From positions 1-36,959 of the forward strand of contig JAQZAZ010000038.1 in NCBI GenBank assembly GCA_029239355.1: a DNA stretch of 36,959 nucleotides, given 5' to 3'. This stretch comes from Sphingobacterium sp. GTDB taxonomy: Bacteria > Bacteroidota > Bacteroidia > Sphingobacteriales > Sphingobacteriaceae. The translations under genes and the position numbers were made by a program. The notes below the pieces were generated by a model. The model saw nothing but the letters and a program-made list of their open reading frames with translations. It had not been told where the DNA came from and made no database searches. This document shows, piece after piece, positions 18,101 through 25,798 of this stretch; positions within the stretch are counted from its first letter, which is position 1, and every line of letters starts with the position of its first letter.

Positions 18101-18881
18101 GTTTAATAAAACAGAAATTACAAAACTTGACGTAACACGTAATATTTGGAATCTAGTTTCTGCTGAAGGAGGAGCCAAATTAGGAAATCCACATCGCGGA
18201 TTGTATTCTATTGATTTCGATAAACTGAACGCAAGAGGTGGATATCCAATGTTTATTGGTACTGATGGAACTCCAGGCGCCACGTATTTTTGGTTGCAGG
18301 ACAATGAAACAGATTTCTTGAAATATGAGGGACCAGTGGATCCAACAATCGCAGGAGGATATTATAACCGGCTAGAATACAAAAACTTCAGCTTGTCCTT
18401 TTTGATGAAATTTGCTTTTGGAAATAAAGTTCGCTTACAACCGAGTTATTCTTCCTCTTATTTAGATATGTACAACGTTTCGAAAGATCTTATAAACCGT
18501 TTCATTTACCGCGGCGATGAATACCTTACGGTAATTCCTTCAGCTTTGGATCCTTTGTCAGCGGAATTTGATGTTAAAAATGCGCTTGGGGTAAGAAATG
18601 CCGCTAACTATACGTACAATGCTTATAACTATTCATCCGAACGTGTAGCGAAAGGAGACTATATTCGTCTGTCACAAATTTCGATAGGATATAATGTACC
18701 GAAGGAGTTAGTTTCACGTATAAAATTTAGAACAGCTCAGTTCAACCTCGTGGGAAATAACTTATGGTTATTATACTCAGATAAAAAATTAAATGGAGTG
18801 GACCCCGAATTTTATAGTAATGGAGGGGTAGCTCTTCCGGTTCCAAAACAAATTACCTTATCTGTGAAGTTAGGATTCTAA
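15177..18881 (+). CDS. SusC/RagA TonB-dependent outer-membrane receptor with STN domain
   Basis: 1234-aa TonB-linked outer-membrane importer. The N-terminus carries a ~25-residue extension before a signal peptide (MKISTCLLFAFVTGVHAKGTAQ region, split here by its core). An STN domain covers ~46-117 (VTLNMRNARIEEALSAISKQ), which marks a signalling receptor. A carboxypeptidase-D-like domain follows at ~138-210 (ISGTVRDKDGKGLSGATVTV). The plug starts near 226 (TGYQNLDRKLFTGASSKIDA) and is followed by the barrel, which ends in an aromatic-terminated strand (ITLSVKLGF). Length is normal. SusD follows after 11 bp, and the sigma/FecR pair precedes it, so a substrate-induced feed-forward loop is expected. 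ATG at 15177 is the only start giving the full product; a start at the inner Met is possible. Confidence 0.95.
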   Translation: MNNLPFSKRWSLIPQDPRFCKPLRIMKISTCLLFAFVTGVHAKGTAQKVTLNMRNARIEEALSAISKQSHLRVLYSENLNSKARISVNVKNASVEEALNAVLKVNNIEYKIIANTISVNSNVKNSRVTAPSVIQQQSISGTVRDKDGKGLSGATVTVKGTSVSTQTDEQGRFKINASSSAVLVVRYVGFGTREISMDGKSTINIVLTANDLKLEEVNVVATGYQNLDRKLFTGASSKIDAKEAERAGVPDISRMLEGQAAGVSVQNVSGTFGAAPKIRVRGATSLTGDNKPLWVIDGVILDEAVNISNEALSTGDANTLLGSSVAGLNPDDIESITVLKDAAATAMYGAAAMNGVVVVNTKRGRNTDGVVNFNYSGNFTTYIKPNYNQFDIMNSAEQMQLIIDMENKGYLNHSQVSRSATGGVFNKMYNLMYDYDPSTDSYALRNDAPSRYQFLQRYTNANTDWFDLLFRQSLVHDHSLSMSTGTSKSQTYASTSFMNDSGFTLGNSAKRFTANVRNNYKINDKLSTEFIFQSNIRDQRTPGTLNRVSDAVYGSYSRDFDINPYSYSLNTSRIITAYDEKGDLEYFNRDYAPFNILNELDNNYINLKLMDIKVQAGITYKILPSLTYSANGMYRYYNSERQHTITENANLSKAYRANGDQTINGGNRFLYADPDFPNTDKYVILPNGGFFNVANNNMISYYMRHNLEYNQKWNDHTLNLFGTYELQYADKQNHDFNGPGIEYGNGNLVMPTYRYYKYAIESGNVPFSMAYNYDRKLAYALRGAYNYKDKYSFNFTTRYDGSNKMGHSTVARWLPTWNLSGAWDIDQENFFDRDNKILSSARLRATYGLVANMGNASNSSAVFYNAVAYRPYESEKEGKINIDGLENSELTWEKMYELNIGTDLSFLNRRIDLNVDYYRRNIFDLIGPIRTSGIGGQFEKLGNYADMKGHGVDIQLGGYPFKDPQGFTWRTQFTLGFNKTEITKLDVTRNIWNLVSAEGGAKLGNPHRGLYSIDFDKLNARGGYPMFIGTDGTPGATYFWLQDNETDFLKYEGPVDPTIAGGYYNRLEYKNFSLSFLMKFAFGNKVRLQPSYSSSYLDMYNVSKDLINRFIYRGDEYLTVIPSALDPLSAEFDVKNALGVRNAANYTYNAYNYSSERVAKGDYIRLSQISIGYNVPKELVSRIKFRTAQFNLVGNNLWLLYSDKKLNGVDPEFYSNGGVALPVPKQITLSVKLGF

Positions 18882-18892
18882 AAAATTAAGTT

Positions 18893-20362
18893 ATGAAATT
18901 AAATACCATCAAATATATCCTATTATCATCTGCATTTTTATTTAGCGGATGTAGTAAATATCTTGATCATGAGCCAGATATGCGTGCTCAGATCAATACT
19001 GTGGATAAAGTTAAACGACTGATTGCTTCGGCCTATCCTGGACGAAATTCCTTGGCAATGGCAGAAACGTATTCGGATAATGTGGAAGATAAAGCTGTGG
19101 GAGATTTATATCAGCCTGTTCCGGCACTTTATGAGTGGAAAGATGTTATTGGGGACGACACTGATTCTCCTACTGCCTACTGGAATGCTTGTTACGAGGC
19201 TATTGCTGCGGCCAACCATGCTTTGGATGCCATAGAAAAAAGCGATTTTGGTGACGAAGTTTTGCCTTACAAAGGAGAAGCACTCGTTGCTCGTGCTTAT
19301 TGTCATTTTATGCTTGCAAACTATTTTGCCAAGGTATTTGACCCGAAATCAGGTGCATCTAATGATTCACCAGGAATACCTTACGTAAAGGAACCGGAAA
19401 CGGTACTCATAAAAAATTATGATAGAGGAACAGTTAAATCCACCTATGATAATATTCGTCAGGACTTGGAAGAGGGATTAGCATTATTAGACAAAGGAAA
19501 GGGCCTTTGGGATGTCCCTAAATATCATTTTACTCCTGAAGCGGCGCATGCTTTTGCAACACGTTTTTACCTATTTACGGGTGAATGGCAGAAGGTGGTG
19601 GATAATGCCAATAAGATCTTTGGCGGAAATTTCGCAGGTAAATTGATTCCTTACAATTCTACTTTCAAGACATTGGGATTTGAATCCGTCCGGACAGAAT
19701 TTGCTAAGGCTGAGCAACCTTATAATCTTTTGATTAATGAAACGTATAGTGGCTATCAAAGATGGTGGAATAATCGTTATGCAATGGGAATAAATGTATT
19801 CCAGAATATCTACAATGGAATGACCGCAGCGGGAGCAAAGCTATATAACTTTGGTGTAAGCTATGGTGCACCTCATTATACAACTTATCTTTGGAAAGAG
19901 TTTTGGTATGTGACCAATCCAACAGCAAATACAGGTTTCCCTATGTTAATGGTGCCAGTATTGATTACTGACGAAGCCTTGCTGAATCGTGCGGAAGCCT
20001 ATACTGAATTGGGAAATGCCAATGGTGCTCTGGCTGATCTTAATCTGTTTGCCAGCAACAGAATTAATAACTATAATCCTAGTACGCACGCAGTAACAGT
20101 TGCAAAGTCCAAGGAGTTTTTTGGTGTTGCAAATGAAAAAGATGCATTGATTGAAACAACGTTACAGTTTAAGCAGATTGGATTTATGTCTATGGGTCTC
20201 CGTTGGTTTGATATTATTCGGAAAGGAATAACGGTAAGGCATAATATGATTGGCAATGATGAACGTGAAACATTTTTAGAACTTAAGCCTGAAGACCCAA
20301 GACGTGTGTTTCAGATTCCTCAAGAGGCAAAATTGGCAGGTGTCGAACTAAACCCAAGATAA
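18893..20362 (+). CDS. SusD/RagB substrate-binding outer-membrane lipoprotein
   Basis: 489-aa surface lipoprotein that forms a lid on the SusC barrel and captures the substrate. The lipobox is LFSGC with the acylated cysteine at C20, followed by the typical SKYLDHEPD start. TPR-like helical segments include WNACYEAIAAANHALDAIEK and EALVARAYCHFMLANYFAKV. The C-terminal part has the conserved LLNRAEAYTELGNANGALADLN repeat (in two halves) and FMSMGLRWFDIIRKG. It lies 11 bp after its SusC and 3 bp before the metallohydrolase gene, clearly in one operon. Confidence 0.95.
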   Translation: MKLNTIKYILLSSAFLFSGCSKYLDHEPDMRAQINTVDKVKRLIASAYPGRNSLAMAETYSDNVEDKAVGDLYQPVPALYEWKDVIGDDTDSPTAYWNACYEAIAAANHALDAIEKSDFGDEVLPYKGEALVARAYCHFMLANYFAKVFDPKSGASNDSPGIPYVKEPETVLIKNYDRGTVKSTYDNIRQDLEEGLALLDKGKGLWDVPKYHFTPEAAHAFATRFYLFTGEWQKVVDNANKIFGGNFAGKLIPYNSTFKTLGFESVRTEFAKAEQPYNLLINETYSGYQRWWNNRYAMGINVFQNIYNGMTAAGAKLYNFGVSYGAPHYTTYLWKEFWYVTNPTANTGFPMLMVPVLITDEALLNRAEAYTELGNANGALADLNLFASNRINNYNPSTHAVTVAKSKEFFGVANEKDALIETTLQFKQIGFMSMGLRWFDIIRKGITVRHNMIGNDERETFLELKPEDPRRVFQIPQEAKLAGVELNPR

Positions 20363-20365
20363 ATT

Positions 20366-21736
20366 ATGAAAACTATCGTTAAAATTTTTACAGGAGTTAG
20401 TCTGATCGGATTAATCTTTTCCTGCAATAAAGAAGACAAACTAAATTATACCTTACAAAACTACGATACATTTGTACCGGGGGCAATCGATGAATGGATT
20501 ACTAAAAATCTCACAGATCCCTATAATATTGAAGTGGTCTACCGTTATCAGCGGAATATGCACGATATAAATAAAAATATATCACCTGCAGATGAGTCGA
20601 AAGTTATTCCACAAATGGATATTGTCAAAAAAGGTTTTTTGGAAGTCTATAATAAGATTGGCGGAGCTACATTTATTAAAACCTATACCCCGAAACAATT
20701 TGCATTGTTCGGTTCTGGAGATTATGATCCGGATGGTTCGGTGAAAGGCGGTACTGCCGATGGTGGACGTCGGATTACGTTATATGGGCTAAACGGCTTA
20801 AACGAGACTAATCCCAACTCAGTTATCGGAAATTTACAAGTGATCCATCACGAATTCACCCACATATTAAATCAAAATCGGTTTATACCGGTCGATTTTG
20901 AAAAAGTCTGTGTTGGTGATTATTATTCCAATTGGACTGCACAGGAAAACACACAAGCTGCAGCTAGGGCACTAGGATTTATTACACCCTATGCTCGAAA
21001 GTCTGTAGGCGAAGATTTTGCAGAAACCCTGTCACATCTTATTGTGAAAGGACAGCTGTTTTACGATAGCTATGCATATGCTTCTGGTGCCACTGCCTAT
21101 TCTAAATTCAAGCAAAAAGAAATCATTGTCCGTGATTACATGATCAAGTATTTTAATATTGATGTAACGCAATTGCAGATGGAATTTCAACGAGTAATGG
21201 AGGAAGAATACAAGAGTACGGAATTTAAACTCCCTACTTTAATGACCAATAATTATGTTGGATGGTTGGATTGGGATTATCGGAATAGTTGGGCGATCAA
21301 TAAACAGGTCTCTGCCAAGCAAAAAGACATATTGAATCCGATTCTTGACGAACTAGGCGGCTGGACGACTAAATCTCTACAGTTTAGAATAACCTCATCC
21401 ACTAAGGCTATACTAAACATTACTTTTGGGGATAATTCAAATACATATTCGGCAGCGTACGACTTCACCATCACCAAGCAAGCAGATAATACCTTTAAAT
21501 TTGTCATCTCTGCAACTCAAGGTACAGGAGGCGCATATGACAATGCAAAAATAGATTGGGTGGTTGAAGATGTAACTCCTTTAATAAACTATTTAGGGAA
21601 TACAGCATTTGTTCTTGATTGGCACATACCATTGAAGAATGTAACACAACAAGAATATTTGAAATTTGTAGATTTTAAAGATAGTAGAGATCCAAATGCA
21701 ATAATCTTAGGTCAAATAATCGAAAGAAAATTTTAA
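20366..21736 (+). CDS. Substrate-import-associated zinc metallohydrolase lipoprotein (HExxH)
   Basis: 456-aa lipoprotein of the HExxH family that regularly sits behind SusC/SusD genes in Bacteroidota. The lipobox is LIFSC (C20). The zinc motif HEFTH is at residues 162-166 (VIHHEFTHILNQ). A downstream GEDFAETLSHL helix supplies E220 as the likely third ligand. A C-terminal ~120-residue beta-rich region (from ~340) looks like a separate domain. It is probably surface-exposed and acts on the substrate that the SusC/D pair imports; a peptidase role is likely from the motif, but the true substrate is unknown. The ATG is 3 bp after the susD stop, so translational coupling is likely. Confidence 0.9.
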   Translation: MKTIVKIFTGVSLIGLIFSCNKEDKLNYTLQNYDTFVPGAIDEWITKNLTDPYNIEVVYRYQRNMHDINKNISPADESKVIPQMDIVKKGFLEVYNKIGGATFIKTYTPKQFALFGSGDYDPDGSVKGGTADGGRRITLYGLNGLNETNPNSVIGNLQVIHHEFTHILNQNRFIPVDFEKVCVGDYYSNWTAQENTQAAARALGFITPYARKSVGEDFAETLSHLIVKGQLFYDSYAYASGATAYSKFKQKEIIVRDYMIKYFNIDVTQLQMEFQRVMEEEYKSTEFKLPTLMTNNYVGWLDWDYRNSWAINKQVSAKQKDILNPILDELGGWTTKSLQFRITSSTKAILNITFGDNSNTYSAAYDFTITKQADNTFKFVISATQGTGGAYDNAKIDWVVEDVTPLINYLGNTAFVLDWHIPLKNVTQQEYLKFVDFKDSRDPNAIILGQIIERKF

Positions 21737-21817
21737 TATGGGACTATAAGGATTTAATCTCTCATAGAGGATAGATAAATCTGATAGCTTCGTAACCTTT
21801 AAAATCAAATTTTATAG

Positions 21818-23137
21818 ATGAAAAAGATATTTTATTTTATATGCTTGGTGCTGCTTGCTGTAAGCTGTAGCAAACCGAAAGAAGTTGAGTTGGAGTTGGG
21901 ATCCGATCCTGACTCGCGTATCGCAGATACCCTGGCGTATGTGAGAAAAACACTAGTAGATGCACCCTTTGGTTGGAAAGCGGCTTTGACAACAGAGTAC
22001 TCAGGAGGATATGGGTTCTTTATGCAATTTGGGGACAATGATCGGGTGAAAATGGTTGCCGATCTAACGGATCAGACCTCCTCGGATGTAAAAGAGTCAA
22101 CTTACCGAATTCGCCAGATTATGGCTGCGACCTTGTCATTTGATACGTATACCTATTTAACTATGTTACAGGATCCTACTCCAAGTACATTTGGTGGACA
22201 AGCGGGAAAAGGGATGGGGAGTGATGTTGAATTTGACTATCTAAAAACACGTGGTGACACTTTGTTCTTTGAAGGTCGAAAGTTTCAGAGACCACTCATT
22301 TTCGTGAAAGCAACTAAGGCAGAACAAGAGTCTTATATTAGTGGTGGTTATGAACAATCAGTAAATAAATTTAAAGATTATTTTGCGAATAATCCTTTTT
22401 CGAAGCTTAGCATCGGTGATACACAATTCGAATTTGGATTCGATTATAAAGGTAAATCGATCACTTTGGAAGCTAGAAATTCTGATGGTAGCTTTTCAAA
22501 CTTAGATGCTGCTGTTTTTGCTTTTACTTTGAATGGAATTGAATTCATTAATGGTATTCCTTATAAGGACGTAATTTTGAAAGAACTTGTTTGGGAAGGT
22601 GGCAGCCTAATAGCAGTTGATAAAAATGAGAAGAAATATCCGGTCAATAAAAGCAATGCTCCCTTCAGGCAGTTATACGAAGTAATAGGTGCCAAATACT
22701 CTGAATTGGTAAGTGATTACAAAAACTATCTTCCAGGGACATCGGCGGATGGTTTGACGATTTTAAAACGTTTTCATGATGGATTGGGAAATGGGGCTGC
22801 TGGATTTTATTTTAATTACGGCTATATGGATTTGAATTGGGAGACTGATAAAGGTATTGTAACCTTAATTGGATTTTCTAGTCAAAACGGTGGCGCTAGT
22901 GGGTGGGAAACTAAAATTGTCTATGATTATACTTTTAATGAATCTACTAAAGCATTTACCTTTAAACTAAAACAAGGTGCTTCAGGGGGATATGTAGGCG
23001 GAATTATGGATAAAATGGATAGCTTTCTAAAGACCAATAGTTTTACGCTTGAATATTATGTCGCCAATGGAGTCATTTGCGGTTTGTTAAAATCTGTAGA
23101 AAACCCATCTATTACGATGACGTTTGATTTATATTAA
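21818..23137 (+). CDS. DUF4302 domain lipoprotein
   Basis: 439-aa lipoprotein of unknown function. The lipobox is LLAVSC (C17). The body matches the DUF4302 pattern: a helix ending in LVDAPFGWKAALTTEYSGGY, then GFFMQFGDNDRVKMVADL, and a middle part with FDYLKTRGDTLFFEGRKF. These proteins are commonly the last gene of SusC-SusD-HExxH operons, as here. It is probably a surface accessory binding protein for the same substrate. The gap of 81 bp to the metallohydrolase gene is wider than the others but holds no clear terminator, and a hairpin follows this gene. Confidence 0.88.
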   Translation: MKKIFYFICLVLLAVSCSKPKEVELELGSDPDSRIADTLAYVRKTLVDAPFGWKAALTTEYSGGYGFFMQFGDNDRVKMVADLTDQTSSDVKESTYRIRQIMAATLSFDTYTYLTMLQDPTPSTFGGQAGKGMGSDVEFDYLKTRGDTLFFEGRKFQRPLIFVKATKAEQESYISGGYEQSVNKFKDYFANNPFSKLSIGDTQFEFGFDYKGKSITLEARNSDGSFSNLDAAVFAFTLNGIEFINGIPYKDVILKELVWEGGSLIAVDKNEKKYPVNKSNAPFRQLYEVIGAKYSELVSDYKNYLPGTSADGLTILKRFHDGLGNGAAGFYFNYGYMDLNWETDKGIVTLIGFSSQNGGASGWETKIVYDYTFNESTKAFTFKLKQGASGGYVGGIMDKMDSFLKTNSFTLEYYVANGVICGLLKSVENPSITMTFDLY

Positions 23138-23142
23138 TTGAT

Positions 23143-23173
23143 AAGCAGTGATTGCTATTAACAATCACTGCTT
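23143..23173 (+). terminator. Hairpin closing the uptake operon
   Basis: AAGCAGTGATTG (23143-23154) and CAATCACTGCTT (23162-23173) are perfect 12-bp arms with a 7-nt loop, 5 bp after the DUF4302 stop. The T-run is short (CTTTCTAGTT), so termination may be moderate. Confidence 0.75.
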
Positions 23174-23239
23174 TCTAGTTAGACGTTACTATATGACCTA
23201 ATAATTTGTAAAATGGATAATCCCTTTTAACTTAAAATC

Positions 23240-24055
23240 ATGACTAGAAATTGGCATATCCCTATATTTTTTATGATATTTTTCTTATCGACCTGTAACA
23301 TCGATAGATCAGATACCATTACTGGCAGTATACCAATATCAACTCACTTCTATATAGATTTATACAACTTAAATAGTGGCAAGAAGGTTTTGTCAGATAC
23401 CCTACACGAGCAAAATTTTGATATAAATATTGGGCAACTTCCAAAAGGAATTTATCAAATGGTTTTTTCCTGGGATAGAGATGTGATGAAGAAACAAGAA
23501 ATTGAAAGATTTGCACGTCAACCTGAACTTGGTGCTCCAAAATATTATATGGCAACCACTTTTTGGTTAGACCCTTTGGAGGCAAATACCTATACACTAT
23601 TACTTGATAGTGCATATAATCAAGCGGATCTAGAGGAGATGTTGTTGGGTGAAAATGAGATAGACTCACCTAAAATTAATATTGTGTCAGACGGCACAAA
23701 TAACAAAATCTACACTGAATACTTAAAATTAATAGAACGTTACAGGCTCAAAAATCAATTTCAAAAAGATAGCCTTCAACAAATGATGGCATACTATAAT
23801 GAACTTAAATTAGATAAAGAAGCTGATCGTTTGAATGTTCTCTTAGCAAATGATTGGTTGACTAAAATTAAGGCCGAATTGTTGGAAGAGGAAATAACTT
23901 TTATGAAGAAGAATTTAAATAGTGATGTTATTCCCCATATTTATCAGATCCAGGCAAATAGTAAAGAGAATTTTGATCATTATAATGAGATTTACAAATT
24001 ATTTCCGATGAATATTAAACGAGAATTGAGACAAAATGCCAAGAATGTTGATTGA
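23240..24055 (+). CDS. DUF4369-like lipoprotein lacking a thioredoxin domain
   Basis: 271-aa predicted lipoprotein. A hydrophobic N-terminus ends in LSTC (C19); threonine at -1 is slightly unusual. The first ~120 residues (TGSIPISTHFYIDLYNLNSG, then LPKGIYQMVFSWDRD and ANTYTLLLDS) look like the beta-rich DUF4369 domain. The rest is a charged helical stretch (YRLKNQFQKDSLQQMMAYYN) ending in HYNEIYKLFPMNIKRELRQN. In relatives this layout leads into a C-terminal thioredoxin/TlpA domain with a CxxC site. Here the frame stops exactly at that border and no CxxC exists. Family assignment is from memory of the pattern and only moderately sure. Confidence 0.65.
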   Translation: MTRNWHIPIFFMIFFLSTCNIDRSDTITGSIPISTHFYIDLYNLNSGKKVLSDTLHEQNFDINIGQLPKGIYQMVFSWDRDVMKKQEIERFARQPELGAPKYYMATTFWLDPLEANTYTLLLDSAYNQADLEEMLLGENEIDSPKINIVSDGTNNKIYTEYLKLIERYRLKNQFQKDSLQQMMAYYNELKLDKEADRLNVLLANDWLTKIKAELLEEEITFMKKNLNSDVIPHIYQIQANSKENFDHYNEIYKLFPMNIKRELRQNAKNVD

Positions 24056-24136
24056 ATTAATCCATCAATATGGCGAATGTAATATATTATGACCATTTTT
24101 TTATTTATATTTAAAGTTATATAAACTTAATTTTTT

Positions 24137-24421
24137 ATGAATTCCAACCAAAAAATTATATTAACAGGATCCTTATTTTGTTTGGTTTATTTAATACTGT
24201 TGGTTGTCCATTTATATGTATATAATTCTATCCCCCAAGGGATAGAAGTCTTCATTGGAATCGTTGTTGAGTTATTTTCAATACCTACTGTTTTATTGGT
24301 CTTTTTTCTTACTGCTGTTTCGTTATATCAGATTATATTAAAAAAGCAATTCAATAAATTTTGGTATGGGATTTTACTTTGCAATCTGACGTCTTGTATA
24401 ATCATTTTTTTTGCACCGTAA
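24137..24421 (+). CDS. Small three-helix membrane protein
   Basis: 94-aa hypothetical protein with three predicted membrane segments: about residues 8-28 (IILTGSLFCLVYLILLVVHL), 37-64 and 74-92. It has a basic loop KKQFNKFW between the second and third. I do not recognise the family. It is followed after 14 bp by another small membrane protein gene on the same strand, so the two may be co-transcribed. Confidence 0.6.
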   Translation: MNSNQKIILTGSLFCLVYLILLVVHLYVYNSIPQGIEVFIGIVVELFSIPTVLLVFFLTAVSLYQIILKKQFNKFWYGILLCNLTSCIIIFFAP

Positions 24422-24435
24422 TAATTTAAACACTC

Positions 24436-24651
24436 ATGATTTATCAAATTATATTTATCGTATTAAAAGTGATGGTAATCTTACTTCCATTAGCTTTAAT
24501 CGTTTTTAGTTTAACAGATCTTTACAGAAGGGATTTTGAAAATAAAAGTGATCGAACCATGTATTTAGTTTTGATCTTAGCTTTGCCTCTTGTCGGATCT
24601 TCCATCTATTTGAGTAATAGGCATAATTTTCCGTTAAAAATAGTGAGCTAA
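24436..24651 (+). CDS. Small two-helix membrane protein, PLDc_N-like
   Basis: 71-aa hypothetical protein with two membrane helices (residues ~5-26 and ~42-57) joined by TDLYRRDFENKSDRTMY. The pattern helix, D-L, basic loop, then LILALPLVGSSIYL resembles the short N-terminal anchor domain of cardiolipin synthases (PLDc_N), which also exists as stand-alone proteins. Family assignment is tentative. It lies 14 bp behind the previous small membrane gene. Confidence 0.6.
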   Translation: MIYQIIFIVLKVMVILLPLALIVFSLTDLYRRDFENKSDRTMYLVLILALPLVGSSIYLSNRHNFPLKIVS

Positions 24652-24738
24652 TAATAGCTTGGAAACTATAGTTGAGCGATTTACAATTTCATTTTTTTAG
24701 TGGCGATAATTTTGAGAATTAAAAAGCATTTTTCATTT

Positions 24739-24939
24739 ATGAAAAGACACGGTAAATTATTCTTCCTTTATTGCTTTATCATGTTAGTAACAATAGTAAG
24801 TCAGCAACTTATTGACGTTTACTTTCGAGATGAAGCAGTGGAGTTCACCACAGGTCGGATAATCAAAACCTTTATTTATCTAATCGTGGGAGCATTGACG
24901 CTCACATTTGTGGAAATAAAGACTAATAAAGTCAAATAG
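24739..24939 (+). CDS. Small two-helix membrane protein
   Basis: 66-aa hypothetical protein. Two hydrophobic segments (KLFFLYCFIMLVTIVSQQLI and IIKTFIYLIVGALTLTFVEI) flank an acidic loop YFRDEAVEFTTGR. A longer version from GTG 24700 (79 aa) is possible, but the ATG at 24739 is a better start. No family recognised. Confidence 0.5.
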   Translation: MKRHGKLFFLYCFIMLVTIVSQQLIDVYFRDEAVEFTTGRIIKTFIYLIVGALTLTFVEIKTNKVK

Positions 24940-25084
24940 ATAAACAATGAAGAATACCTAGCTATAGATAAAACTGACATGGTAGCAAAACATAGCATTG
25001 GGTAAAAGCTTGCGATAAGATTAGAAAACCTACTGAATTTATTGGCGAATTACAACTGATTAATCTTTCAATTGAGATTATAAA

Positions 25085-25109
25085 GAGAGGTAGTTACCTG
25101 CTACTTCTC
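25085..25109. terminator. Candidate hairpin between convergent small genes
   Basis: GAGAGGTAG (25085-25093) pairs with CTACTTCTC (25101-25109) through nine pairs, one of them G-U, around a 7-nt loop. It overlaps the stop codon of the minus-strand gene at 25101. A weaker inverted repeat, TAATCT/AGATTA, precedes it at 25061-25080. Confidence 0.35.
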
Positions 25110-25325
25110 GTCTATAATTTTTAAGCTTTTCTTTAAGAAAATATGACCACTTAATTTTGATAGAATATAGGTTAATGCAATCCAAATGGTTAAATGGTGT
25201 CTATCCTTTATACCTATAACCAATATAATTAAAGCAATAATTATTTTGACCCATTCACCTACTGCAACTCCAGCTATAGTTGTTGTTGTAAAAAATTGAT
25301 AGATCTTTAATAAAATTGTATTCAT
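25101..25325 (-). CDS. Small membrane protein
   Basis: 74-aa hypothetical protein. Hydrophobic segments are at about residues 12-38 (IAGVAVGEWVKIIIALIILV) and 45-62 (TIWIALTYILSKLSGHIF), joined by GIKDRHH. It reads on the opposite strand to the preceding small genes and is 52 bp downstream of another minus-strand small membrane gene, perhaps in one transcript. Family unknown. Confidence 0.5.
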   Translation of the reverse strand: MNTILLKIYQFFTTTTIAGVAVGEWVKIIIALIILVIGIKDRHHLTIWIALTYILSKLSGHIFLKKSLKIIDEK

Positions 25326-25377
25326 ATTTTAATTTAATAATTGAGTTACGCGGTTTTTTATAAAATTGCTCGGTTTT

Positions 25378-25590
25378 CTAAATTTTTATCCGATTAAAGA
25401 TAAGTCTATATAGTGAATAAATAAGAATTACAATCGCACAGATATCAACTACTATTACTGATATAATTTTCAGTATTTCAGCATCTTGATATAATAGGAT
25501 ATGCTGGGGCATTTGGCTGAGTAAGAATGATGCGGTAACGATATTCAATACCAATGTTAATGGAGATTTCTTGTTTAAGTATGCTTTCAT
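25378..25590 (-). CDS. Small membrane protein
   Basis: 70-aa hypothetical protein with a basic N-terminus (MKAYLNKKSP) and two hydrophobic segments (LVLNIVTASFLLSQMPQHIL and IISVIVVDICAIVILIYSLY), ending in a basic tail RLIFNRIKI. It precedes the other minus-strand small membrane gene. Its promoter region faces the tandem GTTAC repeats at 25664-25692, about 75 bp away. Family unknown. Confidence 0.5.
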   Translation of the reverse strand: MKAYLNKKSPLTLVLNIVTASFLLSQMPQHILLYQDAEILKIISVIVVDICAIVILIYSLYRLIFNRIKI

Positions 25591-25663
25591 AATGTTAATT
25601 ATTGTATTACAGATTCATATTTGGCTTACTTAAAGATAGTTGTTTTTTTTTGAATTTATTCTT

Positions 25664-25692
25664 GTTACGCCCGTAACAGTTACCGCCGTAAC
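25664..25692. promoter_or_regulatory. Two tandem GTTAC-n4-GTAAC inverted repeats
   Basis: GTTACGCCCGTAAC (25664-25677) and GTTACCGCCGTAAC (25679-25692) are imperfect copies of one dyad, spaced 15 bp start to start. A TATATTTG box (TAnnTTTG) follows at 25709-25716 with no TTG element upstream, which would place the dyads near -35 to -55 of a promoter. This looks like an activator site upstream of the LytTR gene. It could also act on the divergent small membrane genes. Confidence 0.5.
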
Positions 25693-25798
25693 AAAGATAA
25701 TGAAAAATTATATTTGGATGTGAGATCTGTATCATCAATTCTGTTTAATAAATTAGATTTTCAGCCAACTTACCTTATATGTCTTGGTAGAGTGGATC

